From Chromera velia (Eukaryota; Sar; Chromeraceae), in the NCBI GenBank assembly GCA_018398765.1, contig JAHBMJ010000394.1:1-47300 (forward strand): 47,300 nucleotides of DNA. Direction: 5' to 3'. The notes under the pieces are model-generated. The model ran no database searches. It saw only the letters and a list, made by a program, of their open reading frames with translations, and was not told where the DNA came from. The translations under genes were made by a program, and so were the position numbers. Shown piece by piece: positions 11,101 through 23,610 of the stretch; position 1 is the first letter of the stretch, and each line of letters begins with the position of its first letter.

Positions 11101-13199
11101 CGTGAGAGGGCAGACGACAAGTGTCTGGACCCCCTTGTGGCCGCAACTGGGGGTCCTGAGGTTTCCCGCTCTTTTGGTCATCTGAGCAGTAGCAGCAACG
11201 TGCATGATGACTTGCAGAGGCCGTCTGCTGACACAGGGGCCCCCTCCGAACCTTTCGGGCCTTCTTCTCCCGTCTCCCCTGTTAACATGGATCCGTCTCC
11301 GCAAGTAGGAGTGGGGGGTGTAGGAAAGGAAATGAGTGGAGATGCCCAAGGAGGATCAGATGATCCTTCCCACGGACACGGAATGCGACGCCGACGAACA
11401 TCCCTCCAAAGTTTGTTGAGTGATGGCCAAAGAGACCCAGAAAGTTTGCCCCCAAACAGTTACATGCACATGCCCGGGGGACGAGCATCCCACTTGCCCC
11501 AAACGTCCAAATCCATGGACGAGGTCAAAGGCCCAGACGGCAGAAACGAAGAAGAATTGAATGGCGCTGTAGAAAAACCTGGCGAGACAAGTTCAGCTTT
11601 GGAAGGCCAATGCAGCACTCCCCCCCCGCTGCCATCTGTTGAAAGAGACCCCCACCAAAGTGAAGTGAGAGTTACCGCTCAGAGTGATACTTCCCCGCCA
11701 GTGCATCCGGTTGAAGATCCCTCACCCTTGCGGGTTTCTCCCTTTCCGTCCCCTTCTTCCATACCTTCAACAAGATCACCCACAGAACCCGTTGACGTTG
11801 TATCGCTTAGAGATCTCAGAGGCCGACAGCTAGAGGAGACGGCAGCAGCAGAGAGACCGAGTCCCTCCAACGCCCAGGCTCCCTCTCTCACAGGGGCGTC
11901 TCCTCGATCCACGCCCCCTGTTCCTTCCCTTGTCCCCTTTACTGAACGGGCTCCGCTTCCAGCAGTTTTTCTCACAGCACCCTCAAAGCTTATCACTGGA
12001 CCTTCCCAAACTCATGCAGCAGCAGAGAGCCGAGAGAGGGAAGCACCAGTCCCAGAACAGACTACATCCCTGCACCCACAACAGCGGAGAGAAATCGGCA
12101 GGCGCGTGGGAGGAGTGCGCGGATGGACTCCTAAGATGCTGCTCCACCCTCACGGTGCAGTGAGACCTCTCCGTCTCCTTCGAGAGAACCGAAAACTCCA
12201 AATGGCAAAATCGGATCCTCCTCATGCAGTACCACAGAGCTCACGTTCTCCCTCTGTCGCCTCCCCGCCCGAGGAAGGCACACATGACCCTTTTGTGTCC
12301 TCCCCCCTGTCTGCACAGGGATCTGGGGAACCTGTGTTGGCAGAGGGGAGGGGTGGGGGGTTCGCGTCGGGTCCGGAAGGTTCTCTGCCCTCTTCCTCTG
12401 CTTCCTTTCAGGGGGACATGGCAGCAAAGGGGCACACGCAAACGAATACGCAGGTGCCAGTTGAAACCTCGGACAGTGTCTCTCTGGTTTCGGGCGGCGC
12501 TCCTGCGTCTCTCCTTTTGTCTCAGCCAAGTGGCATTCCATCTGAGGCACTTGATGGGAGAGACTTGAGAGAACGCCCCCTTCACGAGGGAACTGAGGGG
12601 AACATGTGGAGAGACACCGTGTCTGCTTTGCAGTGCGCAATGCTGAGAATCTTCGGGAACTACAGGTGCGTGCGTGAACTGGACTGTCAGAGACTTCTTC
12701 CTCCCTCCTCCTACTGTTTGATCGTGTCTCGCTCTCGTGTAGTTGCTCTTCACTCACTTTCCTCTTCTTCTCCCCTTCTTCGTGGCGACCTCCTTCCATC
12801 CTTCCTGTCCCCCTTTTTGGTTGCCTAAATTGCAGGACGTACCTGCGGATCAAGTACTCAAACCCAAGCACAGGAGGACGGCCGCAGAGTGCTCCTCCCC
12901 CCCCAGCTGCCGACCCTTCGAAAGGGCGCACCTCGTCCCCCGCTCCGACCCAATCAAGCAGAACGCCCTCGAGACCTGCTTCCCCTGCCGCGGCTTCTCC
13001 CTCTCCCTCTCCGCACGGGGGCGCATCTGCGAGGGGCCTGGCAGGAAGGGGCGCGGGCTCTGCTGTCGGGGGGTCGACTTCCCAGCAGCAGCAGGGGAAG
13101 GCCTCGCCAGGACTGCAGCCTCATTCGGCTGGAGAGATGACGGTGGATTTCGATAAGGAGGGATTCTTGAAGGAATTTGAAAGGTTTGTAAGGCGAGGG

Positions 13200-13250
<51 letters not shown>

Positions 13251-16200
13251 ATGTATGGGTGTACGGAAATGCGGTCTCTTTTTTTGCCCTTTGGACTCCT
13301 TTTTTTTTAGCCTTTTCTGCATGCGTGAGAGAAATGACAAACGCTTTTGGCTGAGGACAGAGAGAAACAAACATTCATTCAGCTGTTGAGAGTTTCGTGA
13401 GGGGTCCCCACCTTTGTCCCTCCAAAATGAAGACCTCCGGAGCATTTGAGCTTCGGAGGAGATCGGTGCACTTCACACAAGAAAATGTCTTCACAGAGGT
13501 TATCGTTGAGTTCTTTCGTTGAAAAAAATCACGAACGTATCGTCGCATCGCATGGAAGATTGGGAGTTCATTCCCCTTTGTTCCTTCCTTCCTTCCTTCC
13601 TTCCTTCTTTCTCTCTGTGCAGAGACAACATCACGCAGCTGTTTCTTCATCGCCTCTTTAACACAACCCTCTGGTACCTTTTTCTTGAGTCAGTTTATCC
13701 CTCTACCTGTTTCTTGAGTCAGTTTATATCTCTACCTGTTTCTTGAGTCAGTTTATCCTTCTACCTGTTTCTTGAGTCAGTTTATATCTCTACCTGTTTC
13801 TTGAGTCAGTTTATCCCCCTACCTGTTGCTTGAGTCAGTTTTTCCCTGAGCAGAACGGAAGAGAAACCTTTCCATCGTCCCTCCGGCTCTCCGTGCTCGA
13901 GTGGGTGCACACGTGCGCCTGCCTGCCTGTACACGCGCGTGTGTGAGAGAGAGATTACCCGCCCAATCTTGCGCCCATCGACCCCTCCTTCTGCTTCTGA
14001 ATTTTCCTTTTTTCATCTTCTTCTCTCTTTTTTTCAGGACGCACACTCTTGAGAGGGAAGCAGACACACCCAAAAGGACGTCTGCAAGCCCTCCTGAGAT
14101 CCCTCTAGGGAAGCGCACAAGCGGGAGGGCTGCGCCTGTGGATCTGAAGGCAGGAACTGCAGCAGCAGCCTCGGGAGGAAAAGAGCCTCCTCAGGCGTTT
14201 CTGCGTCCTCGTAGTGTGGCAGGGCGTCTCTTCTGCGACATTTGTGATCATGCGCAATCGTCAGTGAGTGCTCTCTGGTGCTTGCTGTCTTCGTCCTTTG
14301 CTCGCTATTTTGGCTTCTCTCCATTGCCTCTTGTTTCCTCTACCCTTTTTTGTTCGTCGTTTTCCATCCATCTCGTCTTTTATTTTTTTCTGTCTTTCGT
14401 CTTTGGGCCTTGATGCTCTCGTCAACATTCTCAGTTTCCAGTCAAAATGGGAACAATAATCTGCTTTTCGTCATCTCGTTGACAGTCTCAGCAGTCTGCT
14501 GCGTGTACCGGTTTCTCTTGCTTCCCCTGCCCAAATATTCTTTTCGATCTCTTTGTGTCTGTGTGAGTGAGTGAGTGCAGACGGTCCATCCGTCGAGGAA
14601 GTTCCTCCTTCAGCCATCGAAGGGGAGACGACTTCACAGATTCTCGTGAGGCCATCAGAGCTGCCATCTCTTCCTTCTCCCAGGTTCAGAGGGTAGTCCT
14701 CTGTCCCTCTCCCCTGCCTGCTCACCTAGACCCGCTTGTTCACCCATCACTGGTCTGTGCGTGTGAGTGCTGCCGTCTTGGGACCTCATTCGCACCCCAC
14801 ATTTCTGAGGGACAGGTGGCGTCTCTGAAAGTGCCCCTGCCGCTTCTGCGAGCAGAGTGTTTCCCCTACTCTCGAATCACAAACAGAAGACCTCTGACGG
14901 AGCGCGCAAACCCCCTCAAAGCCCCCCGCAGGACCCCGGAACCCGGAACGTTGGTGAGGGACCCATCAGGTAAGCACAGCAGGGCATATCCCCCGGCGAA
15001 ACGCCGGAGGCTGCTCACTGCGGGAGATGAACAGAGAAGTTTCGAGCCTCTGTCTGCCGAGGAGGTGGCAGAACCAGAAATCAGATTCACACCTGCAGGC
15101 ACACTCAACCGCCCCCCCCCGCCGGTGCTCGCGTCCTCATCGGCAGTAGAACTGCGCTGTGTGGAGACAGGGGGGGAACCTGGGAAGGCACGGCTGATCT
15201 TGGTGAATTCTGAACTCATACGTGATGGGGCTGGAGGGTCTGCTGCGATGGGGGGAAAGAACGCAGGGGGTGTCCAGACGAATGGGTCTGTGCGTCGTTC
15301 GTCTAAGTCTTCAGGCAGGCAGGGAGTTGTAGGGCGTGCTCCCTGCGTGAACATGGCGTTCTTGCTCTGGCAGACTGTGGTGGGGACAAGGAGTGTCCTT
15401 CCTCTTCTGCCAGATTTCCAATTCCACCCCGTACTGAAAGGAGCCCTCCGCAGAGGAAATGAAGGGAGAGGGCGGGCAGACTCGGAAGCTGGCCGCCGCG
15501 CCCTTTCTCCCGACTCTTCTGGGGGGGGGAGCAGAAAGGCACAGCAGCAGCAGCAGCAGAAGGTCGTCAAAGGAACCCGGAGGTCTGAGAAGGAACCCGA
15601 GGGTGCACGACACTCCTCTCGCCAGGTAGACGGAGAAAGGGAAGATGAATCGAGGAAGGATGAGATTGTTCAGAAGATCGTGGAACGTGTCACGGCCGCG
15701 GGTCTTCTGCGAGGTGTTTTGAGAACGCTTTCTTCACTGGGACGGGGGGGAGAAACATCTGAAAAGGATTCCCACGCAGTCTCTGCTGGTCAGTCTGTCA
15801 ACAGAGGTCTTTTCTGTTTCTCTCGGACGCGCACTCATCCATCTCTTTCTTCTATGAAATACGCATGAAGAAATTGCCGCTTTCGAGACTAGCACCTCTT
15901 CTACTTCGTTTTCAGCGGGGAATCTTCTTCTCTCCTTGCCTGCCTGTCTGTGTGTGGTCTATTGCAGACGGGAAAACCAGTGAGAAAAGCGCGAGGCCCG
16001 AGGGGGGTGGTGGTGCAGATGGTAACGAGACTGACCTTCGGTGGCACGGGAGTCATGGAGTGGCCCCAGAAGGGTTTGGGCTCCTCCTCAGAGATACCAC
16101 CCTGTCGGATTTGGGCGTCTCTCTCCGTGTGTCGGGTCTTCTGGAGGGGGTATCTGACTGCGCCGCCACGTGCTCCAATCCTTCGTGTCTGGCTGTCCGA

Positions 16201-17107
16201 CTGCTGTGGGAGGTCCGTTGGTCGGGTAGAGAGAGTGTTATGAAGTCAAGCTAGATGGGGGGAAAGAACAGACTGGGTCAATGTTTTCTTTGTCGTCGCT
16301 CCTTTTCCACACTAGAGACTGGATGTTGACTTTCCAAACTGTGCGGAAGGCGTTTTCGGTATCCAGCCTGTGAGTAACAGGTCTTTGCGTGACTTCTGCT
16401 GATTTCCCAGTCTCGCTTTTGCCTGCTTCAGCACAAATTAATTGATCTCTATGTCCACCAGCTTTTATTCTGCCTGCCTGCCTTAATTCCTACATGCAGG
16501 TGTCCACAGCATTTCTCGGGGAGTCTGCAACTCCTCACACGTGCGAGTTGTGCGGTGCTACAAACACTGAGCTCTCCTTCTTCCTTACGCTCTCACGTTC
16601 AGAAACCTCCAGACATGTCACATGTCCACCTCTGCCTACCTGTCTGGCTGAGTTGGGTTCTCGGATGCATCTGGCTCCCCCCTCTCCCATCATTCCCTTA
16701 CTTTCTCCCCAAAGGTCTGCTTCTTCTCTGCCTCTCCAGGCCCACCATCCTGGAGGCCCCTTCGCTCCAGGTTCTCCCAGAACGAATTTTCAAACTGACG
16801 GTGGTGGTGTTGGGGGTCTTGAGGAGAACAGAACAGGAATGCAGATTGGACGCAGGGCCTCAGAGGGAAGTAGGACACACAAACCAAGGGGACCGCTTAT
16901 GTTTCTGAGAGCCCGCAGTGAGATGATGGTGGCAGGTGTGCCCCCCGACAAAGACAGGGACTTTCCGTCCAACGAGATGCTGGCTGCAGTCAACCCCCAG
17001 ATCTTCTGGTCCCTGGTTCTTTTCTTCAGTCTGCGCGTCGAGGCGCTTCGGTGGGTTCTTTCGTTCGCTTGTGAATGTCTTTCTGACCTATCGTCATTTT
17101 GCCCTGA

Positions 17108-17158
<51 letters not shown>

Positions 17159-20100
17159 GGTGTCTGTCTGTCTGCCTGTCTGCCTGTCTGTCTGTCGTCT
17201 GTCTGTGTATCTGCCTGTACATGAAGAAAAGAATGGAGAAAGAGAGACATATAGTTGTCTGTTGTCTACGTGAAAAGAGCATGAGCGGGAAAAAGAGAGA
17301 AAGTCATACATAGTCTCTCCGTACCTGTGCGCACCTGCCCGTCCTCGTTTCTTGTCTGTATGTCTGTCCTGGCTTTTTGTCTCGGTGAATCAAAAAGAGA
17401 CTTTTGAGAAGGCCGAAGGCAGCACTCACACAGTGCACTCATTCGTTCCGTAGAACTTGTCAGATACCGCTTTTCGTCTCACTTTCACTGATGTTTTGTG
17501 ACAGGCGGGCAGAGGAGCGTCGTTAGCATCTTTGTCTGTCATATCAACGCTTCCTTCGCTTTTTCTTCTTCTCTCCCTGCATGTCCCTGCAGGGAAGGGA
17601 AGCTCCTTGCAAGCTGGCCGATGCATTTCCTCTGTCGGAGATTTCTTTCCGAGGTCGCGGGGCCCGCTCCCCTGCCTCTCGAGTGCCCTCTCCTTCCCGT
17701 AGCGCTCCCTCCTCCTGCTGCGCCTGGTGCCCCTCTAAGTCCTCCAGAGGCAGCCGGAACCTCAGTCCCTTTGCCTTCCCCTGCTGCGGGGGCAGAAGAG
17801 AGCAAAGCCGCCCCAAGCCTATCACCAGAGACCCCAGATGCCCCCGCCATCCCCGCTCCCCCGTCAGGTGGGAGGCCTATCTCCAACGCTGTGAGAGGTC
17901 AGCATCGGATGGGAACGGGCAGTCGGGGGTTGAGTGAGCCGCCCCTGTGGTCCCTTGTCGTGCATGCCGAGAGGGGGGGAGGGGGGTCTGGGGCAGGCTC
18001 TTCTTCTTCTGCGACAGGTGCCCGGACTCGTCTGTCGAGACAGGGCACCTCGTCCTCCGGTCTGGAGTTCTCCCCCTTCCTTGGCAGCTTTTTGCCAAGA
18101 GGGAAGTCAATTCATTCAGTCACAATCGGGGGTGGGGGGGGGTCTTCGGTCAATTCACAGACCCGCCAAGGGCGGCGCCGAAGCAGACCGATACGGTCAG
18201 TCCCTGCGATTCACTTCCGCGCTGCCCGAGCAATGGAAGAACAGTTCCGAGCTCTGGCTGAGGGTCTCGAGAGAGACAGGGGAGATTCTCGTAGTTGCAG
18301 TAGAAGCCCGACATCAAGACCCACCAAAGCAGAAAGAGAAAGGGGGGAAATGGGGTCCCCCCTTCCTGGAGGGTCAGGAGGAAGTGGAGGTGCTTGGCTT
18401 GAGGAAATGGACGTCCCAGATGGGGCAGGGGATGCGACATTATTATCAGGGGAGGGGGCAGATCGGTTTTGGGAGGCAGGTGGGGGGACGATGTCAGGGC
18501 GGTCCCCTGCCACCACAGCTTTACTCTCACGATCACAGATGGCCAGAATACACAGTCAGCACAGCCGTACTTGGGGAGACGAGGGGGATCAGAGGGGGGA
18601 ACGGGGGGGCTCTTCGCGTTTTCATGCACAGACATATGGGATGGGAGAGGAGATGGAGTCTCAGCGAGAGGGTCGGCGATCGGGAGGGAGAAAATCGGGA
18701 GGAAAGAAGAACAGAGGGAGTAAGGGGCGACAGCAGAAAGAGAGCGGAAAGGTTCCTTGTTTGAGCATTGACCTTCACACAGCAATGACGGAAGATCATT
18801 TAGAGGGGGAGAGGGGGGAGTCGAAATCATCCCATCAGAATTCCTCAACTCGCCGTCTTCGCCCGTCCCCTTCTGGTCTCCGTGACCGTTCCAAGCGGTC
18901 TGCTGCTGAAGGCGCCGAGAAAGCCACCCGATCCCTGGAGGCATCTAGTGTCCGAAGGCTGTCGGGTGTTCAGCCTGGGGGCTCCTCTTCGTTTCGAGAG
19001 AAGAGAACAGGCACTGCCTCAGGTACGGGGGACACTTTTTTCCTTAGCTCGGACAATTTGGGTGGCATGCACATGGGGAGAAAGGGGCGGGGAGACAGAC
19101 CGTCACAGGAGCATGCGGCCTCCTCAAGCCGGGCTCTCCACTGGTCTCGGTCCACCATGTTGTCTAGCACTAAAGGATCCCCCTCTTCGTTTCCCAACCC
19201 CAAAAGGAGTGGAGGAGGCAGGCGGAGCCAGGGTGTGTCTGCTGAATGGTACACCGCTGAGGTTTTGGGTGGTCAGAGTGGAAAGGAAAAGAAGGGGGGC
19301 CTGAGAAAGGCAGCGAAAAAAAGAATTAAAAGGAGACGGAGAGCCTCGTCTGTGTTCCTAAAGCCCAGAACAGAAAGAGAAAAAAGAGAGTCTCCCAAAA
19401 CGTATGATGATCGAGACTTCAGAGAAGACTCTTCCGACTCTTCACTTATTGAACAGCAGCAGCAGCAGAGAGAAGAGGGAAAGCAACAGCATGCAGGAAT
19501 AAGTACTCTCTCCGCGCTTCAAGATGCGACTGTTTCAAATTCACGAGATGGGGAGTTATCTCACACAACAGTGAGAAGGTGGGGTACAGAAGAGTACGCA
19601 GGAGGAGACCATTCTGCTTCCCTAGCTAGAGGTGTTCAGAATTCTCCCCGTCCAGCAGCAGACAGACGAGTCGGAGTGAAAAAAAACAAAACTTTCCATT
19701 CCTCCAGATCCGCCCTTCAGGGTTCTGCCTCTGTCTCCCGAGGGGCATCCTCGACTTTGCGGGCTGGGGATGGAAAGAAGGGTAAGGTGGGAGGCCGAGG
19801 AAAAGAAGGACTGATAGGGGACCGACGTCAGCCCAGAGATGGACGTAAGGGGGTAGACGTTGCAAAATCAGTTCCGAAGAAAAAGAAAAAGAAGGTGATC
19901 AGTGCTCATGCGGGGGGAAAGAAAGTGACTTTGTCTCCTCAGAGGCCTAGAATGCCTCTCCAAGATCCCCCAAGAAGAGAGAGGCGGCAGGTAGAAGAAC
20001 GCAGAGTTGAAAGAGGACGCCGTGAAGCTTCGCGCACAGGGGGCGGGAGACGGGCTGTTGTGACTCAGGTCGACCTGTCCACTTCGTCTCTGGGGGTGCC

Positions 20101-21598
20101 CCGACGAGGTACAGTTGCACGAGCGGGTAGCACAGCGAGTGAGAGACCCGAGGCGTCTCTGACACACACAACGCGCCTTCCGGAACGGTATCTGAAACCC
20201 CCGTGTGACCAGCGCATGTCGCAGTCCCGTCCAGCGTCTCTAGCTGCCTCAAGTCCCCCCACAGTATTGGACACCCTCCCAACTTCCCTTGATCCTCCTC
20301 TTCCTCGCCAGTCCCCGGCTTCCTCCTCTTCCCGCCCCCCTCCCTCGACCATTGAGACGTTTGCTCACAGGGGGACCAGACAAGCCCCTGAGGTTCTACC
20401 GGTAGTCAGGCAGAGACAGTGGGGGGGCGCGCGTTCAGCAGCAGCAGAAGAGTCCTCCAGTTTGCACACCCAACCTGTTCTGTCTCGGTCGTTTGCAGAC
20501 GCCCCGCGTCCATCAGCTACCATCGTAGCACCCCGACCAGCAACCTCTCAGAGTCAGTACGCCCCCTCTCCCTCCCCCTCGCCCCCCCACGCTCCGCTCA
20601 CAACTACTCGCTTTGCAGATGCAGTTGAAGGAGAGCTGTCCCCGGGTCTCAAGAGAGGGGGAGGGGGGGCGCCCTCCGGTTGGGGCGGTTCCTCCGTCTC
20701 CGTCTCTGCATCGGTCGAACGAAACTCGCGCACTCCATCTCCCGAACCCGAACCGTCCATTTCCCTCACCCCCTCAGTCACGGCCCCAGGGAGGGTACCA
20801 CACAACAGCAACAGCAACAGCTGCACACAGGAGGCACCTGTGTCGGTCGGCCAGGCGCTCTCGGCCCTCCAGCGCCGAATGGACCCCGGCTCCCCCCTGG
20901 ACGATGCCGGGGCCCGTGGCCCTCCTTCTCGAAGGCTGGACGGGGGGCTCGTAAATTTGTCACGAGAAAGCGATCCCCCCTTTCTGCAGGAGGAGCCCTG
21001 TGATTCGTTCAGAGAGAGCCGGGAGACAGCAGCGTCTTCAGACGTACACCCGCCCTCTGCCGTGAGGAGACGGGATGCGCGTGGGATAGCAGGAGGGGGG
21101 GGGCGCAATAGCGCTGCCAGACTTCCTTGTGAGCCTGTGAGGTTGCGTCAACAAGAGAAAAAGAGGGAAAAGGAAGAGGGTCGCAGCAGAGGACCCCCCC
21201 CGACTTCCTCTGTCCGTCTGCAGCAGGGATCCTCCTCGGGGCAGAGAGGGCGGGGCGTCAGTCAAGCAGAGTGGCAGCAAGAGAGGAGACGGGGAGACGG
21301 ACAGACCGCAGGTCCCCCCCGTGCAGCTCAAAATCCTCCTTCTTCTTCTTCCCTTTCCGCATCTGGGGACGTCAGAAGATCGCATGGAGGGGGCTCTCAC
21401 CGATCAACTCGAGGGCTGACCTCTGTCTCCGGTTCTCCTGCCCCGCCTCCCTCCCGGAGGCAGTTAGGGTCCTCCTCTCCTCTCCCTCCCCATGCAGTTG
21501 CATCTCCCCTGAGGGCAAGGGACGTTCTGGATGCGGTCGCATCTGAAATGCTTCCTTCCCCTTCGTCCCCTTCCTCGCGGTCACAGCGCTATCGATAG
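8153..21598 (+). CDS. giant DENN-domain protein, putative Rab exchange factor (10 exons)
   Basis: Exons: 8153-9361, 9538-12665, 12836-13183, 13623-13673, 14038-14259, 14581-15806, 15968-16212, 16316-16369, 16500-17050 and 17593-21598. All phases join, giving about 3,679 residues. uDENN starts at once (GEFYFTVG; FIGCLVVYEP near residue 105). cDENN carries LLLLENKVVFISEEPALAAH and FSWPHPFIPLLPYA. The first splice makes WVFV-VDLDARKI, the usual VDLD step. dDENN then stops at about residue 440 and resumes near 1424 (FGNYRTYLRIKY, then FLKEFERDNITQLFLHRLF), with about 980 disordered residues between. Cys pairs follow at 1645/1648, 1712-1717, 2176/2179 and 2203/2209. NPQIFWSLVLFF near 2330 recalls the C-terminal part of DENND4-type proteins. 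The last 1,334 residues are low-complexity. DENN proteins exchange nucleotide on Rabs; the Rab here is unknown. The donor at 16213 (GTCCGT) is weak. Confidence 0.82.
13200..13250. repeat. (CT)n(GT)n(GA)n compound microsatellite in DENN intron 3
   Basis: It begins 17 bases after the donor at 13184 with CT units, continues as GT and ends as GA, so its two ends can pair as a hairpin. Confidence 0.9.
13587..13609. repeat. (TTCC)n polypyrimidine tract before an acceptor
   Basis: Tandem TTCC on the sense strand, ending about 13 bases before the AG at 13621-13622. It forms the polypyrimidine tract of that acceptor. Confidence 0.85.
13684..13845. repeat. 29-bp minisatellite in DENN intron 4
   Basis: About six copies of a 29-bp unit containing CTTGAGTCAGTTTAT. 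Copies alternate between a TATCC and a TATATC variant, so the repeat grew as 58-bp dimers. It starts about 10 bases after the donor at 13674. Confidence 0.9.
17108..17215. repeat. (CT)n(TG)n(TCTG)n compound microsatellite in DENN intron 9
   Basis: CT, then TG, then TCTG/CCTG units, all pyrimidine or TG type on the sense strand. It lies in the 542-bp intron between 17050 and 17593. Confidence 0.9.
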
Positions 21599-22366
21599 AG
21601 GCGGAAGATGCATAGTAGAAAGAAAGGAGATGAATGAAAGGATCGCTGGGGCTGCGAGGGCTCTCTGGGCCCCTTTCGCCGTTCCCCTCGGCAAGTCACC
21701 CCTGTATGGAGTGGCATTTTTTCAATGCACGTACGTCAACATGCATTTTCATGATAAATTAATCCGTGTACGTGTGCAGTCATGCCCGAATTCAATTCAT
21801 GCGCGATGCCATGCAGTGATGGATGTGGCGACGTGTTTTTTGGCTTGTTTCATCGGCCTGTCTTGCGCTCATCTCAGCGCCGGCCTTGTAGTCTAGCTCG
21901 TAGTACAAGTGCTCGTCGTCGAAAGGAGCACTTGATTTTTGTTGAAACAATGTTGCCGATGCTTGTACGCGCCTTCCATTGAAAGGTCAGTCCACTCAGC
22001 CGAAGCGTTGGACGGATGCGCTGTTATTCGTGCATACTCGTTTGCTTGTTAAAGCATGGAGATCCCGATGAATATGCATTTGGTGAAGCCTGACAGGCAT
22101 GAACGCATGCAGGCCTCTGTGGATGGAATTTGTGATTGATGGATTCATGTAAATTAAAAACGATAGGATCAGAGCCATCGATCCAAGTCAGGCCCTTTAA
22201 ATTGTGACATGAGTGGCGTGTGTCTTAGAATGTGTTGAACTAGGTGTTGAAACTCATTCAATTATCATACTCGCTCAATCATTTAAAAATCTAGTTTAAA
22301 AATAGGCTAGAAAATACGCTGAACACCAAGTTGGTCTGTAAGACATAGGATAGGATTTGTGCCTAC
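21599..22366. other. intergenic DNA downstream of the DENN gene
   Basis: No gene is supported. It should carry the DENN 3'UTR. Several ATGCAT/GCATGC-type short palindromes are present, and base composition turns AT-rich towards the retrotransposon. No unambiguous polyadenylation signal was picked out. Confidence 0.5.
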
Positions 22367-22427
22367 ATTGATTGATTGATTGATTGATATGTTCCGCCCT
22401 AGGGCCTTCCCGCTATGTCTATCTGTC
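22367..22427 (-). repeat. left inverted end of the LINE: (TTGA)n plus 41-bp arm
   Basis: (ATTG)n at 22367-22388 followed by 41 bp beginning ATATGTTCCGCCCTAGGGCC. The 41 bp are the exact reverse complement of 28090-28130. The arm contains the palindrome CCCTAGGG. It may be the last bases of a second, 5'-truncated copy inserted in the opposite orientation. Confidence 0.9.
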
Positions 22428-23257
22428 TGTGTACTAGCATTTATGTTTTAAGTTTTCATGCGGTCCATTGTTGTGCGTCGATTTGCTCCGTTCTATATAT
22501 ATATACAGCCTGTAGCTATACTATTCGCTACCCTCCAACTCTCTTTCACACTCACTGAAAAAAGATGTAGACCAGTGTGCTCCCCCCCCCTTGTGCCCTC
22601 CTTTGCGTGCAGAGCGATATGAAGGCGAGTACACAGAGAAGGACGGGGCAACTCCGAACAGAGAAAGGACCAATCCACCCGCAGGGGGGATGGAGAGAAA
22701 CCAAGTGAAAAAAGGTGGAGGATTTTTGTTGGGAAGAAGGACAGGAGGGAAGGAGAGTCCAGGGGAGGACAAAAAAGAAAAAAACGATTTCGTTCCCTTT
22801 CAGTTAGACCCCTGGGATATAGATTGTGGCCCTGCCAGAGAGAAAGAACCAGAAAACACCCTCGAGCATCCCAGATGTTTCTGCAGCATACATCCATTCT
22901 CGATCAACACACTCGAGCAAGACGGATCCCGGTTTGGCTTCTCTTTCTCCTCAGAAATCGAAAGCTCGTTAGAGAAGAAGAATAGTTTAATTCACAAAGA
23001 CGAACAAATACGTGCCAACATATGTTTATGTGTATGTTCTTCTCTTTCTTATTCCGTTCGAGCTTCTTTGCCTCATTGTCCCCCACCAGGTCCGTCTCCT
23101 TACAGCTCCACTACTTCTTCTGCGTCTTCCTCTTGTTTTTTTTTTTTCAAGTCTCTTAGTTTTTGTTCCTCTTTCCCTGGCACTGGCGGGGGAAAGAAAG
23201 AGGGCGGGAAAGAACAGGGAGGGAGGGGTGGGAAGAGGCCAGACCGCCGGGAGATTT

Positions 23258-23355
23258 CTTCTTCTTCTTCTTCTTCTTCTTCTTCCTCCTCCTCCTCCTC
23301 TTCTCCTCCTCCTATTCCCTCTTCTTCTTTTTCTTCTTCTTCTTCTTCTTTTTCT

Positions 23356-23390
<35 letters not shown>

Positions 23391-23610
23391 TTCTTCTGCT
23401 TCTTCTGCTTCTTCTTTTTTTTTTTCTTCTTCTTCTTCTTCTTCTTCTTCTTCTTCTTCTTCTTCTTCTTCTTCTTCTTCCTCTTCTCCTTCTTCTTCTT
23501 CTTCGTCTTCATCTTCGTCTTCGTCCTCGTCTTCGTCTTCGTCTTTGCCTTCTTCTTCTTCCTCTTCTTCTTCTTCCTCTTCTTCGTCTTCCTCTTCTTC
23601 CTTTTCTTTT
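23258..23610. repeat. (TTC)n microsatellite encoding polyserine inside the LINE
   Basis: About 350 bp of TTC, with TCC and TCG variants, read in frame as a long serine run with a few Ala, Phe and Pro. It separates the N-terminal part from the endonuclease. Confidence 0.95.

Noticed and set aside
9414-12931. Long minus-strand frames opposite DENN exon 2
   Set aside because: They are shadows of the GC-rich plus-strand exon; the plus frame is longer and joins conserved DENN motifs by splicing.
17934-18944. Several 200-280 residue frames inside the last DENN exon
   Set aside because: The plus frame 17593-21598 stays open for 1,334 codons and joins the previous exon in phase; the others are overlaps.
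21596-21640. Possible readthrough of the DENN TAG to a TGA 14 codons later
   Set aside because: Short in-frame extensions are expected by chance, and no other sign of readthrough was seen in this gene.
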